Shown: positions 8,773 to 18,577, numbered from the stretch's first letter. The stretch is 64,000 bases of DNA from Bacillus sp. BP-3 (GCF_028401955.1 NZ_JAQOTJ010000013.1:1-64000), one strand, 5' to 3'. Notes: generated by a model from the sequence alone, not told the origin. Numbers and translations: made by a program.

Positions 8773-8866
8773 ATAAAGCCACCTCAATATGGAATTGATT
8801 ATCTATCATATAAGTTTTTCCCCTTAATTAGTGTTAAGTAAATTTTACTGCCTACGAATAGCAGAA

Positions 8867-8900
8867 TAACAAAGAAGGATGCATGAGCATCCTTTTTTTG
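8867..8900. terminator. Hairpin after DUF952 gene
   Basis: AAGGATGC and GCATCCTT pair around ATGA, with seven T on the plus strand and TTCTTTGTT on the minus strand. It sits immediately beyond the stop codon of the leftward DUF952 gene. Confidence 0.6.
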
Positions 8901-9242
8901 TTATGCGAGTTCTGCGGGAAGAGTGAACGTACCATCTTCATGTTGATGTAATGGGTAGATGTTTGTAACGGTACTTGTATGAATGACACCGTAAATGTGC
9001 GGATATTGTTCACCGTTTGTAGCTAATTCATATTTAATTTCTGCTTGTACACGTTCGGCATCAATTGCTAACAATACAAGAGAAGGCTCTGATGCAAAAT
9101 GTTTATGAGCAACCTGTAATGATTGGTTAAGGAATGAACAGTGAATGAAGCCTTCTTCGTGTAAAGAAGGTTCGACAATTACTCCTTTTTCCTTTGCGTT
9201 CTCCCATGCTTGTATTGTCATAACTTTCATGATTGTTTTCAT
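8901..9242 (-). CDS. DUF952-family protein
   Basis: 113 residues. The motif GFIHCSFLNQSLQVAHKHF followed by LLAIDAERVQAEIKYELA and YPHIYGVI matches the DUF952 family, which carries conserved HCS and HIYG elements and is related in fold to ADP-ribosyltransferase-like proteins. No activity has been assigned to the family that I can cite. The ATG at 9242 is preceded by GGGGA at a spacing of 8. It is a single cytosolic gene with no signal peptide. Confidence 0.8.
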   Translation of the reverse strand: MKTIMKVMTIQAWENAKEKGVIVEPSLHEEGFIHCSFLNQSLQVAHKHFASEPSLVLLAIDAERVQAEIKYELATNGEQYPHIYGVIHTSTVTNIYPLHQHEDGTFTLPAELA

Positions 9243-9401
9243 AGTATTGTCCCCTTTGTAATGACGATTTTCCTAAAGCAAATTTTACATGTTTTTCAGA
9301 TGAATCGCATCTAAAAGATAGGAGAGAGTTTCTTTTATCCTCATGAAAGCTTGTTTCTATTCATACACTTTCATAAGGGAATGTGTAAGGAGGGAAAAGA
9401 G

Positions 9402-10820
9402 ATGAGAAGCAGTGAGGATAAAGTGTTGCAATATGCAATTGCGGAAATTACAGAAATCGCCACAGGGTTTGGATTAGATTTTTATCCGATGCGTTATGAA
9501 ATTTGTCCAGCAGACATTATTTATACATTCGGTGCGTACGGGATGCCAACGCGTTTTTCGCATTGGAGTTTTGGAAAACAATTTTATAAGATGAAGCTTC
9601 ACTATGATTTAGGGCTGAGTAAAATATACGAGCTCGTCATTAACTCGAATCCGTGCTATGCCTTTTTATTAGATACAAACTCACTCATTCAAAATAAACT
9701 GATTGTCGCTCACGTATTGGCGCATTGTGACTTCTTTAAAAATAATATTCGATTCTCTAACACAAAACGGGATATGGTCGAAAGTATGTCGGCAACGGCA
9801 GAGAGAGTGAAAAATTATGAACACAAATATGGAAAAGCGGAGGTCGAAACGTTTTTAGATGCAGTGTTGGCTATTCAAGAGCACATTGATCCTTCACTTA
9901 TGAGACCAAAGCTGTCGTGGAGTGCAGATGATCAAGACGAGGAAGAAACGATAAAAAAGACACCTACGCCATATGATGATTTATGGAACTTAGAAAATCG
10001 AAATAAGAAACGCGAATTGCCTAATGCACGGAAGAAAAGAAAAATTCCACCGCAACCAGAAAAAGACTTACTTCTCTTTATTGAACAATACAGCCGCGAA
10101 CTAGAAGAGTGGCAGCGCGATATTTTAACGATGATGCGTGAGGAAATGCTGTACTTCTGGCCGCAGCTTGAAACGAAAATCATGAACGAAGGCTGGGCTT
10201 CGTATTGGCATCAACGCATCCTCCGCGAAATGGACTTAAGCTCAGACGAAGCAATCGAATTCGCAAAATTAAATGCAGGAGTTGTGCAGCCATCAAAAAC
10301 AAGCATTAATCCGTATTACCTCGGTATTAAAGTTTTCGAAGACATCGAAGAACGCTACAACAACCCGACAGAAGAAATGATACGCCAAGGCGTAAAACCA
10401 AACTCAGGAAGAGAAAAAATCTTCGAGGTGCGTGAAATTGAATGGGACGTATCATTCCTTAGAAATTACTTAAACAAAGAACTCGTCATGCGTGAAGATA
10501 TGTATTTATTCCAGCGCCAAGGAAAGGATTATAAAGTCATCGATAAAGAATGGGAAAATGTTCGCGATCAGCTCGTGAATATGAGAACAAATGGTGGATT
10601 TCCATATTTAGTTGTTGAAGATGGAGACCATTTAAAAAACGGCGAATTGTATATTAAGCATTGTTATGAAGGAATTGAGCTCGATTTGAAATATTTAGAG
10701 AAAGTGTTGCCGTACATTTATCAATTATGGGGAAGAACGGTGCATATGGAGTCGATTGTGGAGAGTAAGAATGTTGTGTTTTCTTATGATGGGAAGATGG
10801 TGCATCGGAAGTATGTGTGA
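9402..10820 (+). CDS. spoVR: Stage V sporulation protein R (SpoVR family)
   Basis: 472 residues from the ATG at 9402, which has AAGGAGG 8 bases upstream; the longer upstream frame lacks a ribosome site. The family signatures are the N-terminal [35 protein letters not shown] with the conserved His, and [15 protein letters not shown]. SpoVR is made in the mother cell in Bacillus and is needed for proper spore cortex formation; in other bacteria it occurs with YeaG/YeaH kinase loci. It is followed by a GC-rich terminator. Length and motifs are normal for the family. Confidence 0.94.
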   Translation: MRSSEDKVLQYAIAEITEIATGFGLDFYPMRYEICPADIIYTFGAYGMPTRFSHWSFGKQFYKMKLHYDLGLSKIYELVINSNPCYAFLLDTNSLIQNKLIVAHVLAHCDFFKNNIRFSNTKRDMVESMSATAERVKNYEHKYGKAEVETFLDAVLAIQEHIDPSLMRPKLSWSADDQDEEETIKKTPTPYDDLWNLENRNKKRELPNARKKRKIPPQPEKDLLLFIEQYSRELEEWQRDILTMMREEMLYFWPQLETKIMNEGWASYWHQRILREMDLSSDEAIEFAKLNAGVVQPSKTSINPYYLGIKVFEDIEERYNNPTEEMIRQGVKPNSGREKIFEVREIEWDVSFLRNYLNKELVMREDMYLFQRQGKDYKVIDKEWENVRDQLVNMRTNGGFPYLVVEDGDHLKNGELYIKHCYEGIELDLKYLEKVLPYIYQLWGRTVHMESIVESKNVVFSYDGKMVHRKYV

Positions 10821-10822
10821 GG

Positions 10823-10847
10823 GCCGCTGGAATCAGCGGCTTTTTTC
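10823..10847 (+). terminator. spoVR terminator
   Basis: GCCGCTGGAATCAGCGGC forms a 7-bp GC-rich stem followed by TTTTTT, three bases after the stop codon. Confidence 0.88.
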
Positions 10848-10871
10848 ATTGGCAGTGTATAAGAAAAGTAT

Positions 10872-12074
10872 TTACATATCATATTTCCTCTTAAATTCAA
10901 AAATCTCATCAACAGCCTGACAATACCCGCCTGACTTTTGAAAGGATTCGCTAATGTTGCCAACTTCTTTTAGGAAAGAAGGATTGTGTAATACTTGGTC
11001 CGCAGTTTCCCAAAGTTGGTTAGCTGTTAGCCTGTTCATACTTAAATTGATACCTGCTCCGATAGTGGCAACGCGCTGAGCAACAACAGGTTGATCCGCA
11101 CTTTGTGGGATTACAATTAGCGGAACACCGTAATAGAGACCTTCATGGGTACTATTCATTCCACCATGTGTGATAAATAATTTAGCGTATTTTAGCACTT
11201 CGGTTTGTGGAACATAATTTTTTACAATGAAGTTTTTAGGGATATCTTCTAAATCAGATATTTGAACTTTTTGCCCAATAGACATGACAACAGTATGATC
11301 AGTGTTTCCAAATGCCTTAAAGCAAAGCTTATAAAAATCAATTGCTTGGTTAAAGACGGTACCTAGTGAAATGTAAATTGGGCTTTTTCCTTTAATTGTA
11401 GTAAGGTCGAAGTTTTCTTTCGTTAATCGTGAAGAGAGGGATGGACCTACAAATTTGTAGGTTTCGTCAAATATTTCTCCAAAAGGTTGAAACTCTCTAG
11501 TTGTATAAACGATTGTAAATGGTGCAGGGTTACAGAAAACTTCATAAGGAGAACTGATTTCAACACCATATTTTTCTTTAATTTTTGTTTTCAGGTTTTG
11601 AAACTCATTATTTATCTCTTTAGCGATCTCTGTTGGGATTTTTTGTGAAAGATGTTCTAACGTTCTTTCAAATGATAGTTCAGTTTGAGCAAAAGATGTA
11701 CACGAATTAATTGCAGGGAGCTTTAGAATTTGGGAAAGTAAACGTCCACAACCAAACATAGAATCGTGAATGATGTAATCAAAATGTTCTCCCTGAATCT
11801 GTTCAAGAACGCTAGGTATAATGATATCCGCCGTATGTAAAAGACCGTTGATTCTTTCAGGTAAATAATCTCTTCCGCCTGAGATAAAGGCTTTTAAAAA
11901 TTTTTGATCGTCAAATGTTCGTACAGTAGCTCCCGTCTTTTCAATACGTTCTCGAAAAGCTTCTATCGTGAAGTACACTACTTCTTCTCCGCGTGAAATA
12001 AGCTCTTGTACAACTCCAATTGTTGGATTGATATGCCCTTCTGATCCGCCATTAATAAATAAAACACGTGTCAT
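10872..12074 (-). CDS. Macrolide-type UDP-glycosyltransferase (GT1)
   Basis: 400 residues from the ATG at 12074, with AAGGAG 8 bases upstream; a GTG at 12083 overlaps that site. The N-terminal GGSEGHINPT is the acceptor-side signature and the C-terminal FITHGGMNSTHEGLYYGVPL with IPQSADQPVVAQRV is the UDP-sugar binding motif of GT1/MGT enzymes such as B. cereus and B. subtilis flavonoid- and macrolide-modifying glycosyltransferases (YjiC type). It is cytosolic and monocistronic. The natural acceptor is unknown. Confidence 0.9.
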   Translation of the reverse strand: MTRVLFINGGSEGHINPTIGVVQELISRGEEVVYFTIEAFRERIEKTGATVRTFDDQKFLKAFISGGRDYLPERINGLLHTADIIIPSVLEQIQGEHFDYIIHDSMFGCGRLLSQILKLPAINSCTSFAQTELSFERTLEHLSQKIPTEIAKEINNEFQNLKTKIKEKYGVEISSPYEVFCNPAPFTIVYTTREFQPFGEIFDETYKFVGPSLSSRLTKENFDLTTIKGKSPIYISLGTVFNQAIDFYKLCFKAFGNTDHTVVMSIGQKVQISDLEDIPKNFIVKNYVPQTEVLKYAKLFITHGGMNSTHEGLYYGVPLIVIPQSADQPVVAQRVATIGAGINLSMNRLTANQLWETADQVLHNPSFLKEVGNISESFQKSGGYCQAVDEIFEFKRKYDM

Positions 12075-12245
12075 TATAATCACTCCTTAGGTAAAATGTT
12101 CTCTAAATTGTGTAACACTATCCCTTACCATTACTTCATTCAATTACAAGTATCAGAATATAATAGTTTTGTGTCTTCTATGTGATCGTATGTTAGAAAT
12201 TAAATTTTACATAAAAAGCAGCCGATAGTCGACTACATTTCAAAG

Positions 12246-12713
12246 TTGAAAACCATTTCAAATACACTACCAATGAAATTAAAGGATATTCCTGAACTTG
12301 AAGGAATCAAGAAAATGGCACAATTAGCTGAAACACATTGGGGTGTAAATACTGACCAATGGCTTACGATCATGTTAGATAAATACAAACGAAATATAAG
12401 ACAGTTAACAATTGATTTAGAAATTCAGTTATTTCAAATTAATGAAGGCTCATTTTCTGGAATACCAATGGAACCATTTTCAGAAATAGCTTTAGATATT
12501 AAAGAAAAACTGAATGACGGGCTTGCTTTTTTTGGCGGTTATACGAATGGTTATGTTGGTTATTTACCTACAAAAGAAGAATATAGATACGGAGGATATG
12601 AAGTAGAACTCAATCCTGTGGTGTATGGACCAGTTACAAATTTATGGATGCCTCCAGAAGAGAATACTGCTGAGCTTGTAGTGGAGAAAGTCATGGAACT
12701 GTATAATTCTTAA
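12246..12713 (+). pseudogene. C-terminal fragment of ceramidase-like protein
   Basis: 155 codons from a TTG without a convincing ribosome site; an in-frame stop lies just upstream. The segment GSFSGIPMEPFSEIALDIKE, then FFGGYTNGYVGYLPTKEEY and GGYEVE, resembles the end of the catalytic domain of neutral/alkaline non-lysosomal ceramidase-like proteins, which are usually over 400 residues and bind zinc with N-terminal histidines. None of that N-terminal part is present in the 170 bp upstream. I therefore read it as a truncated remnant. A terminator follows at 12744. Confidence 0.6.
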
Positions 12714-12743
12714 AAACTTTATAATCAAGTACAGCATCTTTAT

Positions 12744-12780
12744 AGAAAAAGGGCTTGGAAATAATCCAAGCTCTTTTTCT
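12744..12780 (+). terminator. Terminator after ceramidase-like fragment
   Basis: AGAAAAAGGGCTTGGA pairs with TCCAAGCTCTTTTTCT around AATAA. It is symmetrical and can act in both directions. Confidence 0.75.
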
Positions 12781-12906
12781 ATAGTTTTCTTAAGTAGTAT
12801 ATTTAATTTTGTGCACCTATAATTGATTGAATATTCAGCTAAATGTTGATAGAATTTATATAGTAATTTTTGGAAAGTTAAGATGTATATAGGAGGATAG
12901 GGCGTT

Positions 12907-13773
12907 ATGAAAACAATCACAATCCAAAAAGTAACCACAGCAATCACACAACTCATTCTAGCTGTCGCAGGTATTCTTTGTTTAAGTTCACTACCAAGTT
13001 TGTTTAAAGGAATGGAAATTGATATAAATAATTATTTCAAAGCTCTTGGGGGCTTATGTAAAAAGCTATTAGATTTTTCTCATTTGACGTATGGGAAAAG
13101 TTTACGGCCGATATTTCCGCAAGTTTTTGAGTTTTATTGGCAGTCTTTGTGGTTATTTATGCTGTCACTTTTCATTTCGATTGTATGTGCTTTTTGTTTT
13201 ACCTATCTGATTATTCGTTTTTTCTATGAGAAATTGAAAAGAATGAAGTTTGTGTTGGTTATATTAGAATCAGTACCTGATTTGTTTATCATTATGTGTT
13301 TTCAAATTTTGGTGCTTTGGTTATTTCAAAAAACGAATATTATGGTGTTTAATATTGCCACGACATGGCAGGAGAAGTCTATTTTGATGCCCGTTGTTTG
13401 TTTGAGTATTCCCCCTACGATTATGTTAACTCGTATTTTCCTGCTGCAAGTAGAAGCAGAGTTGCAAAAAGATTATATTGCTTATGCTCGTGCAAAAGGC
13501 TTAAATTTCTATCACATATTTCGTCATCATGTGCTCCGCAATGTGTTGTTTACGATGTTTCATTATTCCAAGACGATTGTATGGTTTATGTTTTCCAATT
13601 TGTTGATGGTTGAATATTTGTTTAATGTTCCTGGCATTGTGTATTTTGTTTTGAAATATCCGTTTCCAGAAGTGTTTGTTGTGACGCTTTTATTGTTATA
13701 CATTCCGTTTTTCATTATTTACAAAGCGTATGATCTATTTATACCTGCTGTTATGAGAGGGGAGGAAGTGTAG
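12907..13773 (+). CDS. ABC peptide-type permease, DppB-like (pair 1)
   Basis: 288 residues with about six membrane helices. The EAA loop reads DYIAYARAKGLNFYHIFRHH, matching the DppB/OppB consensus that contacts the ATPase, so the protein should need an ABC ATPase. AGGAGG precedes the ATG. The next gene, its partner permease, starts directly after the stop codon. No substrate-binding protein or ATPase gene lies on either side. It is a diverged paralogue of the products at 29655 and 31810, which share the layout FLLLxESIPD and HHVLRNVL. Confidence 0.85.
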   Translation: MKTITIQKVTTAITQLILAVAGILCLSSLPSLFKGMEIDINNYFKALGGLCKKLLDFSHLTYGKSLRPIFPQVFEFYWQSLWLFMLSLFISIVCAFCFTYLIIRFFYEKLKRMKFVLVILESVPDLFIIMCFQILVLWLFQKTNIMVFNIATTWQEKSILMPVVCLSIPPTIMLTRIFLLQVEAELQKDYIAYARAKGLNFYHIFRHHVLRNVLFTMFHYSKTIVWFMFSNLLMVEYLFNVPGIVYFVLKYPFPEVFVVTLLLLYIPFFIIYKAYDLFIPAVMRGEEV

Positions 13774-14751
13774 GTGATCAAACATCTTGTACGGGAAAAG
13801 CAGTTTCTGTTCAGTTTTTTGTTTTTAGTCATACTTGTACTTGCTAGTATTGCGAATACAATCTTCAATGATGGTCAAATTAGGCAAGTGACAGCCCTTT
13901 ATAAGAACGGGAACTTGATTGGAGCGCCGCCATTTCCCCCATCTACTCAGTTTTTACTAGGTACTGATATGCATGGGTATGACTTACTCCATGTCATTAT
14001 ACAAGGTGCAAAGTTCACCATTGGTTTATCGGCTTGTATTGCCATGTTGCAGGTCGGATTTGCAATTGTGTTTGGCGTCGGAATTGGTACGTTTCTAAAA
14101 AGCTGGAGCAGTAAGATTGAATCGTTTTTTGATAGTTTTACGATTATGCCGCTGACGATTATTGCGTACTTCTTATTAGTAAATGTGATGTCGATGCCGA
14201 TAGATGGATTTCAGCAGCCTTTTTATCAACGTGCTCTTTTTGAAATGTTTATTCTTACTATTCTTGCACTTCCTACAACGTCATTTTATGTAGCGAACGA
14301 AGTGAAAAAACTATTCACAACAGAGTTTGTGGAAGCTGCCGCTGTATTAGGCGGATCAAAGTTTCACATTTTACGTAAACATATATTCCCGCAGCTTCGT
14401 GCTACGTTAGTCATCTTATTAGTGCAGCAATTCAATAAAGTCCTTCTCGTTTTGGCGCATTTAGGAGTATTGAAGATGTTCTTTGGCGGAACAGTTATTG
14501 ACCACAGTCCTGCAAAAGAACCCCCGCAGACGTTATCATTTGAATGGTCTGGGTTAATTGGGGATAAGTTTCATATGCTTTCTATTCATCCTTGGATTGC
14601 TCTCGTTCCAATTGTCTTTTTCTCTTTGACAGTCGTTGCGGCTAATTTGATGTTAGTAGGATTGCAAAATGCATTTGAAAAATCAAGTGCTTCAAAAGTG
14701 CAGAAAGTAGATTATGATGTAGTGGAAGAAAAACAGACTTCTAATTTTTAA
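13774..14751 (+). CDS. ABC peptide-type permease, DppC-like (pair 1)
   Basis: 325 residues, GTG start directly after the TAG of the upstream gene, with GGGGAGG about 9 bases before it. An N-terminal helix, an extracytoplasmic FPPSTQFLLGTDMHGYDLLH (the DppC-type LGTDxxGxD motif), five further helices and an EAA loop (EAAAVLGGSKFHILRKHIFP) are visible. It pairs with the preceding DppB-like subunit. The C-terminal tail is charged and cytosolic. Paralogues are at 30559 and 32714. A bidirectional terminator follows. Confidence 0.85.
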   Translation: MIKHLVREKQFLFSFLFLVILVLASIANTIFNDGQIRQVTALYKNGNLIGAPPFPPSTQFLLGTDMHGYDLLHVIIQGAKFTIGLSACIAMLQVGFAIVFGVGIGTFLKSWSSKIESFFDSFTIMPLTIIAYFLLVNVMSMPIDGFQQPFYQRALFEMFILTILALPTTSFYVANEVKKLFTTEFVEAAAVLGGSKFHILRKHIFPQLRATLVILLVQQFNKVLLVLAHLGVLKMFFGGTVIDHSPAKEPPQTLSFEWSGLIGDKFHMLSIHPWIALVPIVFFSLTVVAANLMLVGLQNAFEKSSASKVQKVDYDVVEEKQTSNF

Positions 14752-14767
14752 GATGGAGTGGAGAGAT

Positions 14768-14804
14768 ATAAAAAAAGCCCGATAAAAAATATCGGCCTTT
14801 TTAA
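14768..14804. terminator. Bidirectional terminator between convergent operons
   Basis: AAAAAGCCCGATA pairs with TATCGGCCTTTTT around AAAAAA, with T-runs on both strands. It serves the rightward permease pair and the leftward ccdC-like operon. Confidence 0.75.
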
Positions 14805-14809
14805 TAGGA

Positions 14810-15292
14810 TTAAACACTCTTAGTTGCAAAATTCATTTCTTTTTGTAATCTTATAAACGAACGGTACATGCCAATTCTCCAAGAGACGATCATTGCAAAA
14901 GCAAGTAAGAAGAACATACCACTTAATTGTCCTAAATCAATTGATTGACTTAAATATTCTTTCATACCGAGGCGGACAACGAGTAAACCGACTAAAATAA
15001 AGATAAATGCTTTAGAAGGTATTAAATAGATGTCTTTTCCGCGTATTTCAAATTTTGATGTTTTAATAAGAAAAATAGAGAAAAATAAACCAACAATAAC
15101 TGCTTCTAGAATTTCAGTTGATGTTAAGCGAAATTCTGGTAAGAAGTACATGCATGCGCCCGTACTCATAAAAAATGGCGGGAGTATAATTTTTTTCAGT
15201 GTTACAGGTTTCTTTGCTGATTTTAAGCGAAGAAACATCATTCCAACAGCCATACAAAGAGCAATAATACTTGATAAAACAGCTAAGCTCAT
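14810..15292 (-). CDS. CcdC-family membrane protein
   Basis: 160 residues with about five membrane helices. The segment KKIILPPFFMSTGACMYFLP and the later YLIPSKAFIFILVGLLVVRL match the CcdC/DUF1453 family, whose B. subtilis member lies beside the cytochrome c maturation gene ccdA but is of unknown function. The ATG follows AAAGGAGGT. It is the last gene of a three-gene leftward run of small membrane proteins (HsmA-like, DUF2871, CcdC), 14 bp after the DUF2871 stop. Confidence 0.75.
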   Translation of the reverse strand: MSLAVLSSIIALCMAVGMMFLRLKSAKKPVTLKKIILPPFFMSTGACMYFLPEFRLTSTEILEAVIVGLFFSIFLIKTSKFEIRGKDIYLIPSKAFIFILVGLLVVRLGMKEYLSQSIDLGQLSGMFFLLAFAMIVSWRIGMYRSFIRLQKEMNFATKSV

Positions 15293-15305
15293 GTTTGACC
15301 TCCTT

Positions 15306-15704
15306 TTATCCTTTGAACGATTTTTTTAATAGAATCATAAACCAAACGAGAGCGGCACCCATAATTGTATGAGACGTTCCTGCAATGTGACTTAATCCTT
15401 TAAAATCAGCTCCATTGAGTTGAAGAAGTCCGCGGGTCGCCATTGAACCAATTGTTAAAACTAATCCTACATTATAGACGATGAACCACATGTTAAAACT
15501 TTTTGCCTCATGGAATGCAAATGATTTTGATAGAGCAAAGGCAAGCAAGAAGAATATAAATCCAAGAACTAGCACATGTGTGTGCAACTTGTATAGCGAT
15601 GTAGTACCTTGAATTCCTTGCGCTTTTGAATATTCTCTCGCGAATACGCCTGATAATAGACCGATAATTAAATAGGTGAATGCTGCATTATATAACTTTT
15701 TCAT
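15306..15704 (-). CDS. DUF2871-family membrane protein
   Basis: 132 residues from the second ATG of ATGATG, spaced 6 bases from AGGAGG. Four membrane helices; the conserved features are YLIIGLLSGVFAREYSK, a central LHTHVLVLGFIFF with two His, and the C-terminal SHIAGTSHTIMGAALVWF. The His residues in the helices are reminiscent of haem-copper associated small proteins, but the DUF2871 family has no known function. It is central in the three-gene run. Confidence 0.75.
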   Translation of the reverse strand: MKKLYNAAFTYLIIGLLSGVFAREYSKAQGIQGTTSLYKLHTHVLVLGFIFFLLAFALSKSFAFHEAKSFNMWFIVYNVGLVLTIGSMATRGLLQLNGADFKGLSHIAGTSHTIMGAALVWFMILLKKSFKG

Positions 15705-15761
15705 CATATACCTCCTAGGTAGCATTAGCAATGTTTATTTTTGGATAGTAGACTGCGATTA

Positions 15762-16139
15762 TTAGTGGTTTGTCATTCCGTATATAAGGCCAGAAATATA
15801 TGGGATTAGCCAAATGAACCAGACGATAATACTTAGCTTGTGGAATATTGTCATCATTTTTGTATCTTTTTTGATTAACACAATTGTTGCCCAAACAGCA
15901 TGGAATAACATTAGTAAAATGGCTGCTAAGCCTGTGATTCCATGGAAACTGAATAGGGAACCTGCGTCTGCCATTTTTTCCATTAATGTCGTTCCGAGCG
16001 TATCACATACGAGGCCAAGCCAAAAAATGATGACATGCCAAGGTTTTAATGTCTTTTGGAATTTTTCACTCCATACGCCAATTGTATAAAAAATGAGTGC
16101 AGCTGTAATACATGCAATAGCAGATGCTAACACGTTCAT
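15762..16139 (-). CDS. HsmA-family four-helix membrane protein
   Basis: 125 residues with four membrane helices. Starts MNVLASAIACITAALIFYTI, with a helix containing LLMLFHAVWATIVL and a third region FHKLSIIVWFIWLIPYISG, which fits the small HsmA family of membrane proteins. Two start codons (ATGATG) are possible; the second has the better spacing from AAAGGA. It is the promoter-proximal gene of the DUF2871/CcdC run. No function is known. Confidence 0.7.
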   Translation of the reverse strand: MNVLASAIACITAALIFYTIGVWSEKFQKTLKPWHVIIFWLGLVCDTLGTTLMEKMADAGSLFSFHGITGLAAILLMLFHAVWATIVLIKKDTKMMTIFHKLSIIVWFIWLIPYISGLIYGMTNH

Positions 16140-16302
16140 CATTCCTTTCTAACTGTCATGTTCCTTATATCAAGCATGTTACATGAGAATTATGAATAGA
16201 ATATGAACGCAATATTACATATAAAATTGGCGTGATTATTATATTTAAATTGTATTATGTTGTAAACAAAAAATGAAGAGGTACTTGTGAATAAAGAAAA
16301 AA

Positions 16303-16345
16303 CTTTCTTATTCCCTATGGAAATAGGGATAAGAAAGCTTTTATA
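16303..16345 (-). terminator. Terminator of MacB-type ABC operon
   Basis: CTTTCTTATCCCTATTTCC-type inverted repeat with a 15-bp stem, with a T-run on the minus strand. It is downstream of the ATPase gene that ends at 16357. Confidence 0.8.
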
Positions 16346-16356
16346 TTTATTGTGAT

Positions 16357-17070
16357 TTACACTTCGTTTTCTCGTAATAATTTTCCGTCGCGAAGTGTTA
16401 AAATTCGATCGCATACATCAAGCATTTTTTCATCGTGTGTAATCATAATCGCTGCTTTTTTATTTTTCTTCACTTCTTGCTTCATTAATTCAACGACTTC
16501 TCTTGCACGTTTTGAATCAAGACTAGCAGTAGGTTCGTCCGCTAAAATTAAATCTGGATCATTCATAAACGCACGAGCGATAGCTACACGTTGTTTTTCA
16601 CCGCCTGAAAGTTGATTTGGATGATGATTCATACGATGTCCTAATCCAAATGTTTTCAGTAATTGTTCCGCAAGCTTACTTGCTTCTTTTTTATCTTCTC
16701 CTTTTAACTTAGCGATATACAGAAGTTGTTCTTTCACTGTTAAGAAAGGTACAAGATTTGCGAATTGGAATATAAATCCGATTTTTCGTAAGCGAATATC
16801 GGTCATTTCTTTTTCTGATAAGCTTGTTATATTTTGACCTGAAACATAAATGTTTCCTTTTGAAGGAGAGAGCAGTGCACCCGCAATGGAAAGTAATGTA
16901 CTTTTCCCTGAACCAGATGGACCAACAATACCGATAAACTCGCCTTCTTTTACATCTAACGTAATTGGATGCAGGGCAGTTACTTCTGTTTCACCTTGGC
17001 CGTATGTTTTGCTTACTTGATCAAGCTTTAATAATGACGTTGGGTTATCCCATTTTACTTCCGTTACCAT
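16357..17070 (-). CDS. ABC transporter ATPase, MacB/LolD type
   Basis: 237 residues. Walker [13 protein letters not shown]-loop FQFANLVPF, signature [15 protein letters not shown], Walker [15 protein letters not shown] and the switch His in MITHDE are all intact. The sequence type ([15 protein letters not shown] near the start, ending [12 protein letters not shown]) belongs to ATPases that work with MacB/FtsX permeases. It starts one base inside the end of the permease gene and so is translationally coupled. The pair may export a peptide or lipid, or sense antimicrobial peptides; the target is unknown. Confidence 0.92.
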   Translation of the reverse strand: MVTEVKWDNPTSLLKLDQVSKTYGQGETEVTALHPITLDVKEGEFIGIVGPSGSGKSTLLSIAGALLSPSKGNIYVSGQNITSLSEKEMTDIRLRKIGFIFQFANLVPFLTVKEQLLYIAKLKGEDKKEASKLAEQLLKTFGLGHRMNHHPNQLSGGEKQRVAIARAFMNDPDLILADEPTASLDSKRAREVVELMKQEVKKNKKAAIMITHDEKMLDVCDRILTLRDGKLLRENEV

Positions 17071-18134
17071 TACATGCCACCTCCGATTGCTTCTAATGCA
17101 TCTACTTTTAATACTTGATATAGAGAAATTAATGTACCCAGTATACTAATTACAATAAAGGCACCTGTATATTGCAAGATTGTTGTTGTTGTTAATAAGA
17201 ACGGCATACTCGCTGGTAAAATAGCTTCTACCGCAAAGATTAAGCCAATGCCGATGATAAGAGCAACACCAGTTAAGACGATAGATTGTACAACTAACGT
17301 ATTTGCTAAATATGAGTTTTTCGTTCCGATTGCTTTTAATACACCTAATTGATGTGTTTTTTGTAATGTAATGACATAGAAGAATACGCCAATTAACAAT
17401 GCTGAAATGACAAGTAAGAACGTGATAATCATTGTTAATGTTCCTTGTTCTTCTTTATAACCTGGAATACTTTGTAGTACTTCTTTTTTATCAACAACTT
17501 TTGCATTATCGATTTTTTTATCAGTATTTAGAGCGATTACACTGTAATCTTTTTGATTTGGCAGTGCGATAGCGTCCCATACATTTTCATTCATGTGAAC
17601 AACAGGTGAATGACTAAACATTTGATTTTGCGAGAATCCGACAACTTTGAAAGTCTTTTTAGAAATAGGATCTACTAGTTGATCCCCAAGTTTGATTCCT
17701 TTTTCTTTAATTGATTCATCAGCGACAACTTCATTGTCTGCTAGTGTACCATTTTTTCCTTCAATTACTTTTGGAGCAATGAATGAATCTTGTTTACTTG
17801 AGAAAATAGCAACATCAACTTTATTTGAAGTTCCTTCTTTTTCGAATGTTGATACTTTAATATGCATTGGAACTGCATCTTTTGCATCAACTTGTGCCAA
17901 TACTTTATCGACATCTTCTTTCTTAATTTGCGAGCGTAACAATTTACCATCCGCATCATCTGATAGTATAAATTTATTTGCTTTCATTTCGATAATAGAA
18001 GAGGCATTATCATGAGATAAACCATTTGCTAGACCTGATATGATAAGTACAAGAAATGATAATAACATCATGATTGTACCGATTAATCCGTAACGTAATT
18101 TCGATTGTTTTAATTCTTTAAGTGCTAAAAACAT
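17070..18134 (-). CDS. FtsX-like ABC permease
   Basis: 354 residues. One N-terminal helix (LIGTIMMLLSFLVLIISGLA) is followed by a large extracytoplasmic domain of about 200 residues (MacB periplasmic-core-like) and three C-terminal helices with LGVLKAIGTKNSYLAN, the FtsX-family coupling segment. The ATG has AAGGAGG upstream. It partners the ATPase that overlaps its stop codon. A degraded histidine kinase end lies upstream and could be what remains of a regulator of this region, but that is speculative. Confidence 0.88.
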   Translation of the reverse strand: MFLALKELKQSKLRYGLIGTIMMLLSFLVLIISGLANGLSHDNASSIIEMKANKFILSDDADGKLLRSQIKKEDVDKVLAQVDAKDAVPMHIKVSTFEKEGTSNKVDVAIFSSKQDSFIAPKVIEGKNGTLADNEVVADESIKEKGIKLGDQLVDPISKKTFKVVGFSQNQMFSHSPVVHMNENVWDAIALPNQKDYSVIALNTDKKIDNAKVVDKKEVLQSIPGYKEEQGTLTMIITFLLVISALLIGVFFYVITLQKTHQLGVLKAIGTKNSYLANTLVVQSIVLTGVALIIGIGLIFAVEAILPASMPFLLTTTTILQYTGAFIVISILGTLISLYQVLKVDALEAIGGGM

Positions 18135-18232
18135 TGGGTTCGTTCCTCCTTGTTTCGTTCTATGCTCTTATCATAAAGAAGAAATATGAACGGAATATGA
18201 ACAGAAAGTTACAAAAGACGAGTTAAAAAAAC

Positions 18233-18315
18233 AAAACCCTTTTCTTTTTAGGTGGACAAGAGCGTCTGGCCGTGCTTAGAGCGGTCAGGGCCTTTTTTTC
18301 GCCACTTGCCAGGGC
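18233..18315 (+). repeat. Interspersed repeat family A, copy 1
   Basis: Core TCTGGCCGTGCTTAGAGCGG, then TCAGGGCCTTTTTTTCGCCA. The same core recurs at 31571, 33717 and 53860, and inverted at 57200 and 60547. CTGGCC and GGTCAG can pair, giving a small hairpin with a T-rich end. Confidence 0.75.
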
Positions 18316-18340
18316 ATTGAAAAAGGCCATTAAAAGAGAA

Positions 18341-18381
18341 AAAGAAGATAACTCTCTATTATATAGAGGATTATCTTCTTT
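18341..18381 (-). terminator. Hairpin after decayed histidine kinase
   Basis: AAAGAAGATAA pairs with TTATCTTCTTT, with an inner CTCTA/TAGAG pairing. It lies downstream of the kinase remnant on the minus strand and also reads T-rich on the plus strand. Confidence 0.65.
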
Positions 18382-18404
18382 TTGATTTCTGTATATTGTG
18401 CAGG

Positions 18405-18577
18405 TTATTTTGCTACTTCTTGTTTCGGAAGGTAAATAGAAAATGTCGTTCCTTCTCCAAATTCACTATCTACTGTGATTGCTCCGCCATGAAGATCAAT
18501 AATTTTTTTATAATCGAAAGACCTAATCCACTTCAGTTTACATTTCTGTTTCGGGCAGTATCGACTTTATGAAAACG
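18405..18577 (-). pseudogene. C-terminal remnant of a histidine kinase
   Basis: Read leftward from 18577, the sequence gives RFHKVDTARNRNVN, a stop, then SGLGLSI and, after a one-base shift in a run of A, KKIIDLHGGAITVDSEFGEG and TTFSIYLPKQEVAK with a stop at 18405. This is the F box, G2 box and end of a HATPase domain. The N-terminal 300 or more residues are missing. The remnant lies between the ABC pair and the MMPL gene, both of the kind often controlled by two-component systems. Confidence 0.8.

Noticed and set aside
9932-10183. Ser-rich minus-strand frame inside spoVR
   Set aside because: Shadow of the spoVR coding sequence; no start signal.
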